Assembly (NCBI GenBank): GCA_021780315.1
Contig: JAJXYY010000033.1
Location: 124,001-188,000, forward strand
Origin: Acidobacteriota bacterium
GTDB taxonomy: Bacteria; Acidobacteriota; Terriglobia; Terriglobales; Acidobacteriaceae
DNA: 64,000 nucleotides
Direction of reading: 5' to 3'
Position 1 is the stretch's first letter, and every line of letters starts with the position of its first letter. The translations under genes were made by a program, and so were the position numbers. Below, piece after piece: positions 8,654 to 17,946 of the stretch. The notes beneath the pieces were generated by a model. The model was not told the DNA's origin, made no database searches, and saw only the letters and a list, made by a program, of their open reading frames with translations.

Positions 8654-10180
8654 TTGCAGTTGCGTGTACGGCATATTGCGCGAAATGTGATGTCAAATTG
8701 GCTGGCGACCATCGCTAATATGGCGGTGGGTTTTTTTCTTGCTCCGTTCATAGTTCATCGTCTGGGCACTGTTGGCTATGGCGTATGGGTTCTGGCAATC
8801 TCTGCTGTGAATTATCTGGGGTTACTGGATCTGGGGATGCGCAGTTCGGTGCTGCGCTTTGTTTCGAAGGGCCACACGAAGGGCGACCATACGGGAGCGT
8901 CAGCTGCAATTTCGGCGGCAATTTGGGTAAGGCTCCAGATAAGCGCGCTGGTTTTGATCTTGAGTGGGTTGCTGGCGCTGGTATTTGATCGCATCTTTCA
9001 TATTCCGCCGATGCTGGCTAGCGATGCGCGTCATGCTGTCCTAATTATCGGGCTAACTACAGCAGTGACGATGTCGCTTGGGGTATTTGGCGGCGTACTG
9101 TCTGCGTTGAATCGCTATGACCTGAATAGTGCTGTCAGTGTATTGCAACTGGCATTTCGCGTCACAGGGGTTGTATTGGTTTTGCGATCCGGTCACGGCA
9201 TCGTTGCGATTGCGCTGTGCGAGTTTGTGGCTGCTGCAGCCGGCAATCTAGCGCTATATGTGATTGCACGGAAGATTTATCCGCAGTTACAGATTCGCTT
9301 GACGAAGCCCAAGGGCGAAGTCCTTAGGCAGCTCTGGTCCTATAGCTACTATGCGTTTCTGATTACAGTTGCGGTACAACTGGTGTACCAGACGGACAAC
9401 CTGGTGGTGGGAGCCTTTGTCTCTGCTTCCGCAGTAACTTATTACTCGATCGGGAATTCGTTGTGTCGCTATACGGATCAGCTGGTCGGTGCCATGACAC
9501 TTACGTTTGTTCCTGCGGCGAGCAACTTTGAAGCGGCTGGGGATACAGCAAAGCTACAAGGGCTTTATCGCAATGGCACACGTGCAATGATGACAATTTC
9601 CCTGCCGATCCTCGTGACGCTGATGACGCGCGGCCGGGCATTTATTGGACTGTGGATGGGGCCACAGTATGTCCAGCAATCTGGAACCGTTCTCATCATC
9701 CTTGCTACTGCGCTCTTCTTTTCGCTATCGAACAATACAGCCAGTGCGATCGCATTTGGGATAGAGAAGCACAAGATAACGGCGAAGTGGTCAGTCGTTG
9801 AAGCTGTGTTGAATTTAGTGCTGAGCATTGCGCTGGCCCACTGGTTTGGTCTCTATGGTGTCGCCCTGGGAACACTGATCCCTAGCCTGTTTGTGCAGGT
9901 AATTTTATGGCCATTTTTTCTGGCGAAGGCTGTTGGTATCGGAGGCCCCGATGTGGTCTGGGGTGCCTGGGGGCCCATGTTTATGGCTGCGGTTCCATTT
10001 GCCATCGTTTCCTATGGGATGAATCAGTATTTCCCTGCACACTCGATGATTGTGTTCTTTTTGCAAACGCTCGCAATCGTGCCAGTGTTTCTGATAACTG
10101 TGGCGATGATCTTTCGAAGATATGTGCTGAGCCAAATTTTGCCGCGCGTGCGGTCATACTTTGCTGCACATGCTGGATGA
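8654..10180 (+). CDS. Wzx-type polysaccharide flippase (oligosaccharide translocase, MOP superfamily)
   Basis: 508 residues with about 12-14 hydrophobic helices. The N-terminal LATIANMAVGFFLAPFIVHRLG and YGVWVLAIS segments are typical of polysaccharide biosynthesis flippases. It would flip the undecaprenyl-PP-linked repeat unit to the periplasm. The start is a TTG at 8654 with GGAG eight bases upstream; an ATG at 8690 (residue 13) is the alternative. The stop overlaps the next glycosyltransferase start by up to 20 bases, so the two are translationally linked. The G-skew is weaker than in the flanking genes. Confidence 0.9.
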   Translation: MQLRVRHIARNVMSNWLATIANMAVGFFLAPFIVHRLGTVGYGVWVLAISAVNYLGLLDLGMRSSVLRFVSKGHTKGDHTGASAAISAAIWVRLQISALVLILSGLLALVFDRIFHIPPMLASDARHAVLIIGLTTAVTMSLGVFGGVLSALNRYDLNSAVSVLQLAFRVTGVVLVLRSGHGIVAIALCEFVAAAAGNLALYVIARKIYPQLQIRLTKPKGEVLRQLWSYSYYAFLITVAVQLVYQTDNLVVGAFVSASAVTYYSIGNSLCRYTDQLVGAMTLTFVPAASNFEAAGDTAKLQGLYRNGTRAMMTISLPILVTLMTRGRAFIGLWMGPQYVQQSGTVLIILATALFFSLSNNTASAIAFGIEKHKITAKWSVVEAVLNLVLSIALAHWFGLYGVALGTLIPSLFVQVILWPFFLAKAVGIGGPDVVWGAWGPMFMAAVPFAIVSYGMNQYFPAHSMIVFFLQTLAIVPVFLITVAMIFRRYVLSQILPRVRSYFAAHAG

Positions 10181-11378
10181 GAGTGCGAGTAAACCAGAAA
10201 AGAAGCAGGAGCGCACTGCAGTGCCTAAGATGAGACTTAGTGGGAACGATGACCGGGGCTTGACGATCGCACACGTGATGCCATGGAGTGGAATAGGTGG
10301 CGTAGAAATTGCAACATTACGGATGACTGCAGCGACGAATGGCCGCTTTCGCAATGTGGCTTTTTGTCTCGCGGATGCACACGATTTACGTGAGCGATTC
10401 GAACAATCCGGAGTTGAAACCATTGTGTATGACCCACCTACACCGAGTTTGCGGCATGGGCAGCACTATTACCGCCAGTCGAGGAAGCTGGCACAGCAAC
10501 TGCTCGCCTGCGGCGCGGACATCGTACATTTTTCCGATGAAAAAGCCGCGCACCATACGAGCTTGGCAGCCTTACTCGCCCGCAAACGGATGATCTGTCA
10601 TCTACGAGTAAGCTACCCAACCCTCAGTTGGCGGCAACGACTGTGCCTGCTGCCGGTCGACAGCTTTGTGTTTGTTTCGGATGAGGCGCGTCGAAGTTTC
10701 GACATGGACTTGCGCGAAGACAAGGTACGGGTGATCTATGATTCGGTCGCTGTTCCGGAGCAGGATCGCGGTGAGACGGCTGCTCGTGCGCGTGAGGAGT
10801 TAGGGATAAGCGAAGATACTCCGGTAATCGGAACAGTGGCACGGGTTTCCGCACAGAAGGATTACTTTACGCTTGCCGATGCTGCATTTGAGGTGTTGCA
10901 AGAGCATCCAGAAGCACTATTTCTCGTCGTGGGAGACAACTCGCGGGTGAATTTGAACCTCCGACACTATGGAGAGGTATCAGCCCGGCTAAAGGAGTTG
11001 GGAATCGAAGACAGGTTCATGTTTACAGGGCACCGTGACAATGTGCCTACGCTGATTGCTGCTATGGACTTCTGTGTTCTGTCTACTCATCGTGAAGGAT
11101 TTCCGCTGAGTATTCTGGAGTCGATGGCGCTGGGAAAGCCTGTCATTGCGACGAATGTTGGCGGCATTCCAGAGATTGTCATCGACGGAGTTACTGGATA
11201 CTTACATGTTCATCAAGACAGCAAAGGGCTGGCGGCGGCTATTCTTCGACTACTGGCTGATCGCAACGCTACGCGACAGTTGGGCTTGAGTGCGAGGGAG
11301 CATGTACGGAAGAACTTCAGCAGCGAGCAGTATGTCCGTGAGATCACGAGAGCGTATTGCGACGTTGTCAAAGACTGA
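10161..11378 (+). CDS. GT4-family glycosyltransferase
   Basis: 405 residues from a TTG at 10161; the ATG at 10170 would be equally possible and both overlap the end of the flippase gene. After about 30 poorly conserved residues the GT-B fold begins with HVMPWSGIGGVEIATL. The C-terminal domain has GTVARVSAQKDYFTLADA, the E-x7-E motif EGFPLSILE and NVGGIPEIV. It probably adds one sugar of the repeat unit. It is co-directional with 8654-12427. Confidence 0.9.
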   Translation: MLHMLDESASKPEKKQERTAVPKMRLSGNDDRGLTIAHVMPWSGIGGVEIATLRMTAATNGRFRNVAFCLADAHDLRERFEQSGVETIVYDPPTPSLRHGQHYYRQSRKLAQQLLACGADIVHFSDEKAAHHTSLAALLARKRMICHLRVSYPTLSWRQRLCLLPVDSFVFVSDEARRSFDMDLREDKVRVIYDSVAVPEQDRGETAARAREELGISEDTPVIGTVARVSAQKDYFTLADAAFEVLQEHPEALFLVVGDNSRVNLNLRHYGEVSARLKELGIEDRFMFTGHRDNVPTLIAAMDFCVLSTHREGFPLSILESMALGKPVIATNVGGIPEIVIDGVTGYLHVHQDSKGLAAAILRLLADRNATRQLGLSAREHVRKNFSSEQYVREITRAYCDVVKD

Positions 11379-11446
11379 TACATGCAATGTGAGCGATAGC
11401 GATTTATCAATAACCGATTAACAATAAGTGACATGGAAGAATTGCG

Positions 11447-12427
11447 ATGACCGGAGCAGATACAGGTTTGAATATTGAACGTGAACTACTTGTCAGTGTT
11501 GCTATTACTTCCTACAACCACGCGGCGCTGCTGCCGAAGGCGTTAGACAGCGTTCTTGTGCAGCATACTAATTTTCCGTTTGAGATTGTGATCGGAGACG
11601 ATTGTTCCACCGACGATACGGTCGCAATTGCCCGTGAGTACCAAAGCAAGCATCCAGAGCTAATCCGCATTGTGGCGCGGGGAACGAACGTTGGCACGCA
11701 GCGCAACTACTATGACCTCTTTGAACAGTGCCGAGGAAAGTATATTGCGTGGCTCGATGCAGATGATTACTGGACTGATCCAGCGAAGCTGTCGTTACAA
11801 GCAGAGGTGCTGGAGGGGGATGCGTCGATTGCGATCTGCGGACACTTTGTGCGTTGGGTTACGCGCGATGGTGAGGTGATGCGTCCACGCTATCCGGAGT
11901 TGACAAGGGGAGTGCATGGAACGAACGACATTCTGGAGAAGAACTTTATGCCGTCTCCGTCGGCCATGTTTCGCAATGGACTCCAACACAAGTTGCCAGC
12001 GTGGTACTTTGAGGTGCCACCGCTGACGGATTGGCCGCTGTGGGTGCTGGGAACCTGCCCAGGTAGCATCTACATGATTGATCGAGTGATGGCCGACTAT
12101 ACCCTGAACACAACGAGTTCCTTCTGGGGTAAAGGAGACCTTTTCTGGCATGAGATGAATGCGGATTTTTACGAGCGAGTTGAGCGCGAACTGCCAACGG
12201 AATTTCACCGAAAAGTGAAGGATCGCAAGGGAGCAGAATACGAAGAGATTGCGTATATTCTTCGGCAACAGGGCAAGTATTCAGAATCAAGAGAAGCAGC
12301 ATGGCGTGCCTTTAGGTCGCCGGCTGTAGGAGATCGGGTGGGCAGCAAGACAAAGGCTTTGGCTGCATCGCTGGTGCGAGAGTTGCAATGCCGGATACCA
12401 CGGACCAAGAAGCTGGGTGCGAAATGA
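11447..12427 (+). CDS. GT2-family glycosyltransferase
   Basis: 326 residues. The GT-A domain spans about 12-230: VSVAITSYNHAALL, the nucleotide-binding GDDCSTDDT, and the metal-binding WLDADDYWTD. The C-terminal part is helical and has no membrane segment, so the enzyme should be cytosolic or peripheral. It follows the GT4 gene after 68 bases. Sugar specificity is not predictable from what I can see. Confidence 0.9.
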   Translation: MTGADTGLNIERELLVSVAITSYNHAALLPKALDSVLVQHTNFPFEIVIGDDCSTDDTVAIAREYQSKHPELIRIVARGTNVGTQRNYYDLFEQCRGKYIAWLDADDYWTDPAKLSLQAEVLEGDASIAICGHFVRWVTRDGEVMRPRYPELTRGVHGTNDILEKNFMPSPSAMFRNGLQHKLPAWYFEVPPLTDWPLWVLGTCPGSIYMIDRVMADYTLNTTSSFWGKGDLFWHEMNADFYERVERELPTEFHRKVKDRKGAEYEEIAYILRQQGKYSESREAAWRAFRSPAVGDRVGSKTKALAASLVRELQCRIPRTKKLGAK

Positions 12428-12503
12428 TTGCGTGAAGTAAGAACTTGATGTGCAGGCGATAAGCCGAAGTGTTTAGATTGTGCATGTAACAGGAGGCAAT
12501 ACC

Positions 12504-14216
12504 TTGCTAAAACACTTCCTAACGATGAGTTTGCGCTTCGTCTTACTGATGTCAGTCGTGATGGCCATCGTTAGACCGGCTCGAGCAGAGATGCAGCCGA
12601 GAGAGCAATCTGGGTCTGGGCTTCGTACGTGGTACATCCGCATGGATGGCGGTGATCGGAAGCAGTGCAACGGCTTAGCCGATCTGCCTTACAAAGGTAA
12701 AGGAAGCCAGCAACCGTGTGCGTTCAACCATCCCTTTTACCTGTTCACTTCTGGCGATTATGGCAACAAGCAATGGATTGTGACGGGCGGGGATACGATC
12801 CTAGTGCGTGGTGGGCCGTACCGGATGGGGTATCGGGGCCCAGGCCCCAAGGATATGTGGGGTTCTTGTCCGGGTGATCCTTATAGTTGCGGGATGCCTG
12901 GACTACCATCCGGGACTGCCGGACATCCTACACGGTTGTTAGGGGAGAACTACAGAAGCTGCAAACAGAAGACGCAGCTATTCGGCGGCTTTGCGCTGGG
13001 CACTGTAGTGAATCTGGGTGGGTCAAAGCATATTGACGTGGAGTGCCTAGAGTTGACGGATCATAGCCAGTGCAACCGAGTTGGCACTGGTGGAGAAGGA
13101 TGTAGCTCGTCTTATCCTTTGTCGGATTATGCTGGTGCTGGCATTGTGACGGATAGTGGAACCTCGGATGTTGAGTTGAAGGATCTGGATATCCATGGGT
13201 TCACTTCGCGGGGGATTATTGGACCGATTGGGGGCGAGATTACTGTGGATCATGTTCGCATTGCCTTCAATGGTGGGGCTGGGTGGGACTTTGATGACGG
13301 TCGAAATACCAAGAACGGGCCGGGAGCGAGTGTTCATGCGAAGTATTTGACGGTGGAGTGGAATGGCTGCAATGAAGAGTATCCGATACGAGATTCTGTG
13401 CCGGCATTCAGCTGTTTCGATCAGGATCATGGTGGCTACGGAGACGGCGTCGGGACGCCGGATACGCAGATGAACTTTACGTGCGACCACTGCACGTTCC
13501 GGTACAACACGCAGGATGGACTGGATCTGCTGCATACGAGTGGCAGTGTGATTGAGGTGACGAACTCCGAGGCGTACGGGAATATGGGGCAGCAGTGGAA
13601 GCTGGGTGCGATGCGTAGCGTGCGATTCCAGAACAACCTGACGGTGCATAACTGTCGAAGAATGTCAGCGGCGATGAACGGTGCACCGGCGAATTACAAC
13701 CGTTACCTTTCGCTGTTCTGCCGGGCTGGTGGGGATGGTATTGCGATGGGCATTACCGATGGTGGGACGTATGTTTTGCAGAATAATAGCTTTGTGGGAT
13801 ATGGCTCGACGAGCTACGACATTGTGTGTTCGGGAGGATGCAGCAAGGCCAGCATTGTTTATCAGAACAACCTGAATATTGGTTATAAAAATCCTGCGGA
13901 TGGCGCGCTGCCGGGGATCTTTTACACGCAGGATGTACCGCGTGGCGTGTGGACGGCCCGGGATCACAATGTGTACTTCAATATGCGAGGGTCTTGTCCG
14001 CTGGGCTGGACGGAGCACTGTACCGATCCGAAGATTGCGAAGATGCCAGCGTGGAGCGGAGAGGCGAGCCTGGATGGAATTGATTTTCATCTGACGAGCG
14101 GGAGTCCTGCCCGAGGCGCAGGGGTAACGGTTCCAGGGCTGCTGAAGGACTATGACGGTGCGGCACGCCCCGCTGGCGCGGCTTACGATATCGGGGCGTT
14201 TCAGTATCGTCCGTGA
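12504..14216 (+). CDS. Secreted right-handed parallel beta-helix protein
   Basis: I place the start at the TTG at 12504 because AGGAGG lies seven bases upstream; a GTG at 12480 would add eight residues before the same signal peptide. The 570-residue product has a signal peptide ending PARAE and then a pectate-lyase-like repetitive region: WYIRMDGGDRKQCNG, GGDTILVRGG, LLGENYRSC, DGLDLLHTSGSVIEVTN, SVRFQNNL. It ends GAAYDIGAFQYRP. The same motif order occurs in residues about 236-845 of the giant protein at 19591, so the two are paralogues. Beta-helix proteins often bind, cleave or epimerise polysaccharides; no catalytic residues can be assigned here. It sits within the polysaccharide genes, suggesting action on the exported polymer (inference). 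Confidence 0.8.
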   Translation: MLKHFLTMSLRFVLLMSVVMAIVRPARAEMQPREQSGSGLRTWYIRMDGGDRKQCNGLADLPYKGKGSQQPCAFNHPFYLFTSGDYGNKQWIVTGGDTILVRGGPYRMGYRGPGPKDMWGSCPGDPYSCGMPGLPSGTAGHPTRLLGENYRSCKQKTQLFGGFALGTVVNLGGSKHIDVECLELTDHSQCNRVGTGGEGCSSSYPLSDYAGAGIVTDSGTSDVELKDLDIHGFTSRGIIGPIGGEITVDHVRIAFNGGAGWDFDDGRNTKNGPGASVHAKYLTVEWNGCNEEYPIRDSVPAFSCFDQDHGGYGDGVGTPDTQMNFTCDHCTFRYNTQDGLDLLHTSGSVIEVTNSEAYGNMGQQWKLGAMRSVRFQNNLTVHNCRRMSAAMNGAPANYNRYLSLFCRAGGDGIAMGITDGGTYVLQNNSFVGYGSTSYDIVCSGGCSKASIVYQNNLNIGYKNPADGALPGIFYTQDVPRGVWTARDHNVYFNMRGSCPLGWTEHCTDPKIAKMPAWSGEASLDGIDFHLTSGSPARGAGVTVPGLLKDYDGAARPAGAAYDIGAFQYRP

Positions 14217-14250
14217 TGGTCGTTGCAGGAGTGTACGTATACTACGCAGA

Positions 14251-14883
14251 CTAGTGGTTTTGATGGTCGGATAGATCAGGGTGATCAGTCGCTGGGTGGA
14301 GGGTTGGTGCGTCGATCATCCGATTCACGTAGCCTTTTGATCCCGAATGGGAGACGATCTTACCGGGATTACCAAGGACAACTGACATTGCAGGGACATC
14401 GAAGTTGACGTAGGCTCCGGGAGCGATGAGGGCATCGTTGCCGATGGTGACTCTGCCTACAATGATGGCATTGGCTCCTACCCAAACGCGGTCGCCCAGT
14501 GTCGGCGCACCTATGCGTGCGCCTCGACTAGTAGCCCCGATGGTGACGCCTTGAGCGATGTTAATGTCGGAACCGAGGATGGCATATGGACTGACCACGA
14601 TCCCGCCAAAGTGGCCGATGTAAAACCCAGGGCCGATGTGGGTAGCAGGTGAGATATCAAAGCCATATTTGAAGCGATAGTGATTGAGCCGAAGCCTGTT
14701 GTAGAGATAGGGAAGAAGGCCGATAGACCTTTTCCAATGGCTATAAAAAGCTACTTTCCGCAGGTAGTAGGTGTAACGAAAACCAGGGTCTTGAAGATAA
14801 GCAGCCAAAAAGTCACGGACGCGGGTATTGGCTTTGTAGCGATAAAGATCTGCACGCAATTTATTCCAAAGGGTAGGAGTCAC
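14251..14883 (-). CDS. Hexapeptide-repeat O-acetyltransferase (serine acetyltransferase-like)
   Basis: 210 residues from a GTG start at 14883. A helical N-terminal part (about 1-75) is followed by left-handed beta-helix hexapeptide repeats: ATHIGPGFYIGH, GGIVVSPYAILG, INIAQGVTIGA, PTLGDRVWVGANAIIVGRVTIGNDALIAPGAYV. The architecture matches CysE/WbbJ-like transferases that move an acetyl group from acetyl-CoA. In this context it most likely O-acetylates a sugar of the polymer or its precursor. It ends about 35 bases from the convergent beta-helix gene and lies next to a GT2 gene on the same strand. Confidence 0.85.
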   Translation of the reverse strand: MTPTLWNKLRADLYRYKANTRVRDFLAAYLQDPGFRYTYYLRKVAFYSHWKRSIGLLPYLYNRLRLNHYRFKYGFDISPATHIGPGFYIGHFGGIVVSPYAILGSDINIAQGVTIGATSRGARIGAPTLGDRVWVGANAIIVGRVTIGNDALIAPGAYVNFDVPAMSVVLGNPGKIVSHSGSKGYVNRMIDAPTLHPATDHPDLSDHQNH

Positions 14884-14916
14884 GTCGATGCCTTTTGATG
14901 AGGAGGGGTATGTTGT

Positions 14917-15921
14917 CTAATCGCGGTGAGCGGGAAGTAGTGCGGCGCGGAGATGGAAAGCTGCGGTGACAAGTTTTGGCATCCTTTGCAGGAGGGTGAT
15001 GAGGATCGTTAGCTTGGTGCTTTGGTAGTGGCTATTGGCTTCTTGCAGGCAGGTAATGGCGGATGGGATATCCTGTTTCCTGATAGCGAGTTTGGCGCGC
15101 AGGGTTGCGAGTTCAGCCTGTTTGTTGGCCTTTGCAGCGCGTAACAGGTTGGCTTCTGGGGATGCCTCAGGCCAGAGAGGCAAGGACATGTTCAGGACGC
15201 GCAGGTTGTAGTCCGCCATAGCGGTGGGATTGGCCGACAGGCTGGCCTTGTGCTTTCTGTAACGGACGAGGATGTTGTGGTGATAGCCGATTTTGTAGCC
15301 GGCAGCGGTAAGACGAAGCCAGCAGTCGAAGTCTTCGCAGGATCGCAACGACTCGTTGAAACCAAGGCTTTGCAAGACCTGAGTGCGCGCGGTTACTGAG
15401 ACGAAGACATGACACTGGCGCGAGATGATCGCTGCCGCTGAAGCTTCGCCAACGGAGGGACAGACCTCCATATACTGCTTGCCGTCGTAGATGGAGTCGC
15501 CAAAGAAGAGTGCGTTGCAATAGACGAGGTCGTATTCGGGGTGTTCGCGGAGGAAGGCCGTCTGGATCTCGATGTAGTTGGGGAGCCAGATGTCGTCGGC
15601 GTCCAGCAGTGCGATGAGGTCGCCGGTGGCAGCACGGAGGCCGGTGTTTCGTGCTCCACTGAGGCCGCGGTTCTCCTGTACTAGGTAGGTGATGCGGTCA
15701 CGGTATGGCGCGAGAACCTGCTCCAGTTGCGGAGTATCGGGAGAGCCGTCGTTGACGACGATCACTTGATGCGCTGGAGAAGTCTGAGCGAACACGGAAT
15801 CCAGCGCTTCCACGATGTAGGCCGTCGCGTTGTAGGCAGGGATGATGACGCTGATACGCTCGGTAGCGGCGGTTTGCGGTGTGGATGGATGTGGGTGGGA
15901 CGATGTAAATTCCGCGCTCAA
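14917..15921 (-). CDS. GT2-family glycosyltransferase
   Basis: 334 residues with a GT-A domain at about 20-240: ISVIIPAYNATAYI, VVNDGSPD, the GLSGARNTGL segment and the metal-site motif LLDADDIW, then CEDFDCWLRL. The C-terminal part (about 245-334) is helical. The longest frame begins with TTG at 15921, with only a weak ribosome-binding site, so the exact start is uncertain. It is divergent from the deacetylase gene; about 110 bases between them should hold both promoters. It is probably co-transcribed with the acetyltransferase 33 bases downstream. Confidence 0.85.
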   Translation of the reverse strand: MSAEFTSSHPHPSTPQTAATERISVIIPAYNATAYIVEALDSVFAQTSPAHQVIVVNDGSPDTPQLEQVLAPYRDRITYLVQENRGLSGARNTGLRAATGDLIALLDADDIWLPNYIEIQTAFLREHPEYDLVYCNALFFGDSIYDGKQYMEVCPSVGEASAAAIISRQCHVFVSVTARTQVLQSLGFNESLRSCEDFDCWLRLTAAGYKIGYHHNILVRYRKHKASLSANPTAMADYNLRVLNMSLPLWPEASPEANLLRAAKANKQAELATLRAKLAIRKQDIPSAITCLQEANSHYQSTKLTILITLLQRMPKLVTAAFHLRAALLPAHRD

Positions 15922-16033
15922 TGTCGTTCGCCTATTGTGGCATTTGTATTCAAACTACCGTGGTCTAGTATTACGATACGCTTGCGAAGGAACCATAACG
16001 CTTGTGTGGGACGAATATACTTTGCCACAGGAC

Positions 16034-16816
16034 ATGGATACGAACGAACAACAAGAGCAGTTGCGGCATAGACTCCATCTTCTGTATCACGAGCTTCGGC
16101 CGAGGGGGAGTGCTTACTCCTATGTAGTCGACACGGAGGCTTTTGAAGAGCATCTGGATCTCTATGTTGGGCTGCGACAGAGTCGCGATAGTGAGTTGTG
16201 GCCCGAGGTGACGTTCGACGATGGGCATATTTCCAACTATGAGTTTGCGCTGCCCAGATTAGTGGCTCGAGGACTGACGGCACGATTTTTTATTACAGCT
16301 GGATGGACCGGGCAGCGGCCGGGATACATGGGTTGGACCGAACTGCGGGCGATGGTTGCGGCGGGGCAGCAGATTGGAGGGCATGGCTGGAGTCATACGC
16401 TGCTGCCTCACTGCGACCAGCAGCAACTTGATATGGAGTTGCGAAGAACCAGACTGACGCTGGAAGAAAAATTAGGAGTTGCTGTGACGACCATGTCGTT
16501 GCCAGGTGGCCGTTACAACCGTCGCGTATTAGCGGCGTGCCGAGAAGCTGGATACACGCAGGTGTATACGTCGGAGCCTCGGGCTGAGTTGATCTCGTCC
16601 GAAGAGATCGTGGGGCGATTGAATATTCGCGGCGATATGAGTTTGGAATGGCTGCAAAAGCTATTTGGTACGGACAGCAAGGTGCTGCAGAAGCTTGGGC
16701 AGCAGTATCGCTGGAAAGAGACAGCCAAGAGAATGCTGGGCGATTCGCTGTATGCAAAGATTTGGGCGCTGGCTAACCGGCAGGAGAAGGATGCAAGTGA
16801 GGCACCAACGGAATGA
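16034..16816 (+). CDS. Polysaccharide deacetylase (CE4/NodB family)
   Basis: 260 residues from the ATG at 16034; the frame is open further upstream, but that part overlaps the divergent glycosyltransferase gene and has no family similarity. CE4 motifs are visible: TFDDGH (motif 1, catalytic and metal Asp), HGWSH (motif 2, metal histidines) and LPGGRYN (motif 3). The enzyme removes N- or O-acetyl groups from polysaccharides with a bound divalent metal. No signal peptide is apparent from this start, so it could act in the cytoplasm on lipid-linked intermediates. The stop overlaps the next start (ATGA at 16813). Confidence 0.85.
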   Translation: MDTNEQQEQLRHRLHLLYHELRPRGSAYSYVVDTEAFEEHLDLYVGLRQSRDSELWPEVTFDDGHISNYEFALPRLVARGLTARFFITAGWTGQRPGYMGWTELRAMVAAGQQIGGHGWSHTLLPHCDQQQLDMELRRTRLTLEEKLGVAVTTMSLPGGRYNRRVLAACREAGYTQVYTSEPRAELISSEEIVGRLNIRGDMSLEWLQKLFGTDSKVLQKLGQQYRWKETAKRMLGDSLYAKIWALANRQEKDASEAPTE

Positions 16817-17946
16817 GGATTCTGCACATCATTAGTAGCGGCGGGATGTATGGGGCAGAGGCGGTGATCCTGAACATGTCGCGCATGTTGAACGCGAGCG
16901 GACACGCCAGCATGCTGGGAGTGTTTGCCAATAGCGCCAACCCGAACCTGCAACTGCATGAGGCGGCGAAGAGAGAAGGGATTGAGTCGCACTTGATTCC
17001 ATGCTCTGGACAGGTGGATCGGGGGGTGGGGGGGCGGATTTGGGATTTGGTGGTGGAAACTGGGGCGGATGTGGTGCATGCGCATGGGTATAAGGCTGAT
17101 ATATATGGGTATTTGGCTTTGCGTGGGCGTGGTGTGGGGTTAGTTTCGACGTGTCATAACTGGTTAAATGATGGTTTGTTGGTGGCTTTTTATGGTGTAG
17201 CGGACCGGTTGGTTTTGCGGGGGTTTGACGGGGTGGTGGCGGTGTCGGAGGAGGTGCGGCAGACGCTGGTGCGGTCGGGGGTTAAGGCGGAGAAGGTTCG
17301 GCTGATTCGGAATGGGATTGATCTGCGACCGTTCGATCAGGCGGAACCGGTGCTGCGGCGGGAAGAGGGACTGGCGAAGAGGCTGCTGGTGGGGATTGTG
17401 GGCCGGCTATCGGTCGAGAAGGGGATGGATATTTTTCTGCGGGCGGCGGCGGAGGTGGTGAAGGAGGTTCCGGAGGCGGCGTTTGTGATTGCGGGGGATG
17501 GTCCGGAGCGCGAGCCACTGGAGGCGATGGTGGATTCTCTGCAACTGCGAGACTGTGTGACGCTGCTGGGCCGGCGTGAGGATATGCCAGGGATCTATGC
17601 TTCGATGGATGTGCTGGTGTCGGCGTCGCGGAAAGAGGGTTTGCCGATGACGATACTGGAAGGGATGGCGAGTTGCCGCCCGTGGGTGGCGACGGCAGTG
17701 GGGGCAGTGCCTACGGTGGTGAGAGACGGGGAGACGGGGGTGCTGGTGGCTTCCGGGGATGTAAGCGGCCTGGCTGCGGCGGTGGTTTCGCTGCTACGGG
17801 ACAAGGAGAGGCGGTTGGCGCTGGGCGGGGCGGGACGGCGGTTGGTGGAGCAGGAGTTTTCTGCGCAGCGGATGACGGAGGATTATCTGTCGCTGTACGA
17901 GGCGGTGCTGGGTAAAGCCAAGCCGGGGTTGGGTGGGGGGCGATGA
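16813..17946 (+). CDS. GT4-family glycosyltransferase
   Basis: 377 residues. The N-terminal GT-B domain starts MRILHIISSGGMYGAEAV with the usual glycine loop. The C-terminal domain shows GIVGRLSVEKGMD, GDGPERE, the E-x7-E motif EGLPMTILE and VGAVPTVV. It is translationally coupled on both sides by four-base ATGA overlaps, so it forms one operon with the deacetylase and the following glycosyltransferase. Confidence 0.92.
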   Translation: MRILHIISSGGMYGAEAVILNMSRMLNASGHASMLGVFANSANPNLQLHEAAKREGIESHLIPCSGQVDRGVGGRIWDLVVETGADVVHAHGYKADIYGYLALRGRGVGLVSTCHNWLNDGLLVAFYGVADRLVLRGFDGVVAVSEEVRQTLVRSGVKAEKVRLIRNGIDLRPFDQAEPVLRREEGLAKRLLVGIVGRLSVEKGMDIFLRAAAEVVKEVPEAAFVIAGDGPEREPLEAMVDSLQLRDCVTLLGRREDMPGIYASMDVLVSASRKEGLPMTILEGMASCRPWVATAVGAVPTVVRDGETGVLVASGDVSGLAAAVVSLLRDKERRLALGGAGRRLVEQEFSAQRMTEDYLSLYEAVLGKAKPGLGGGR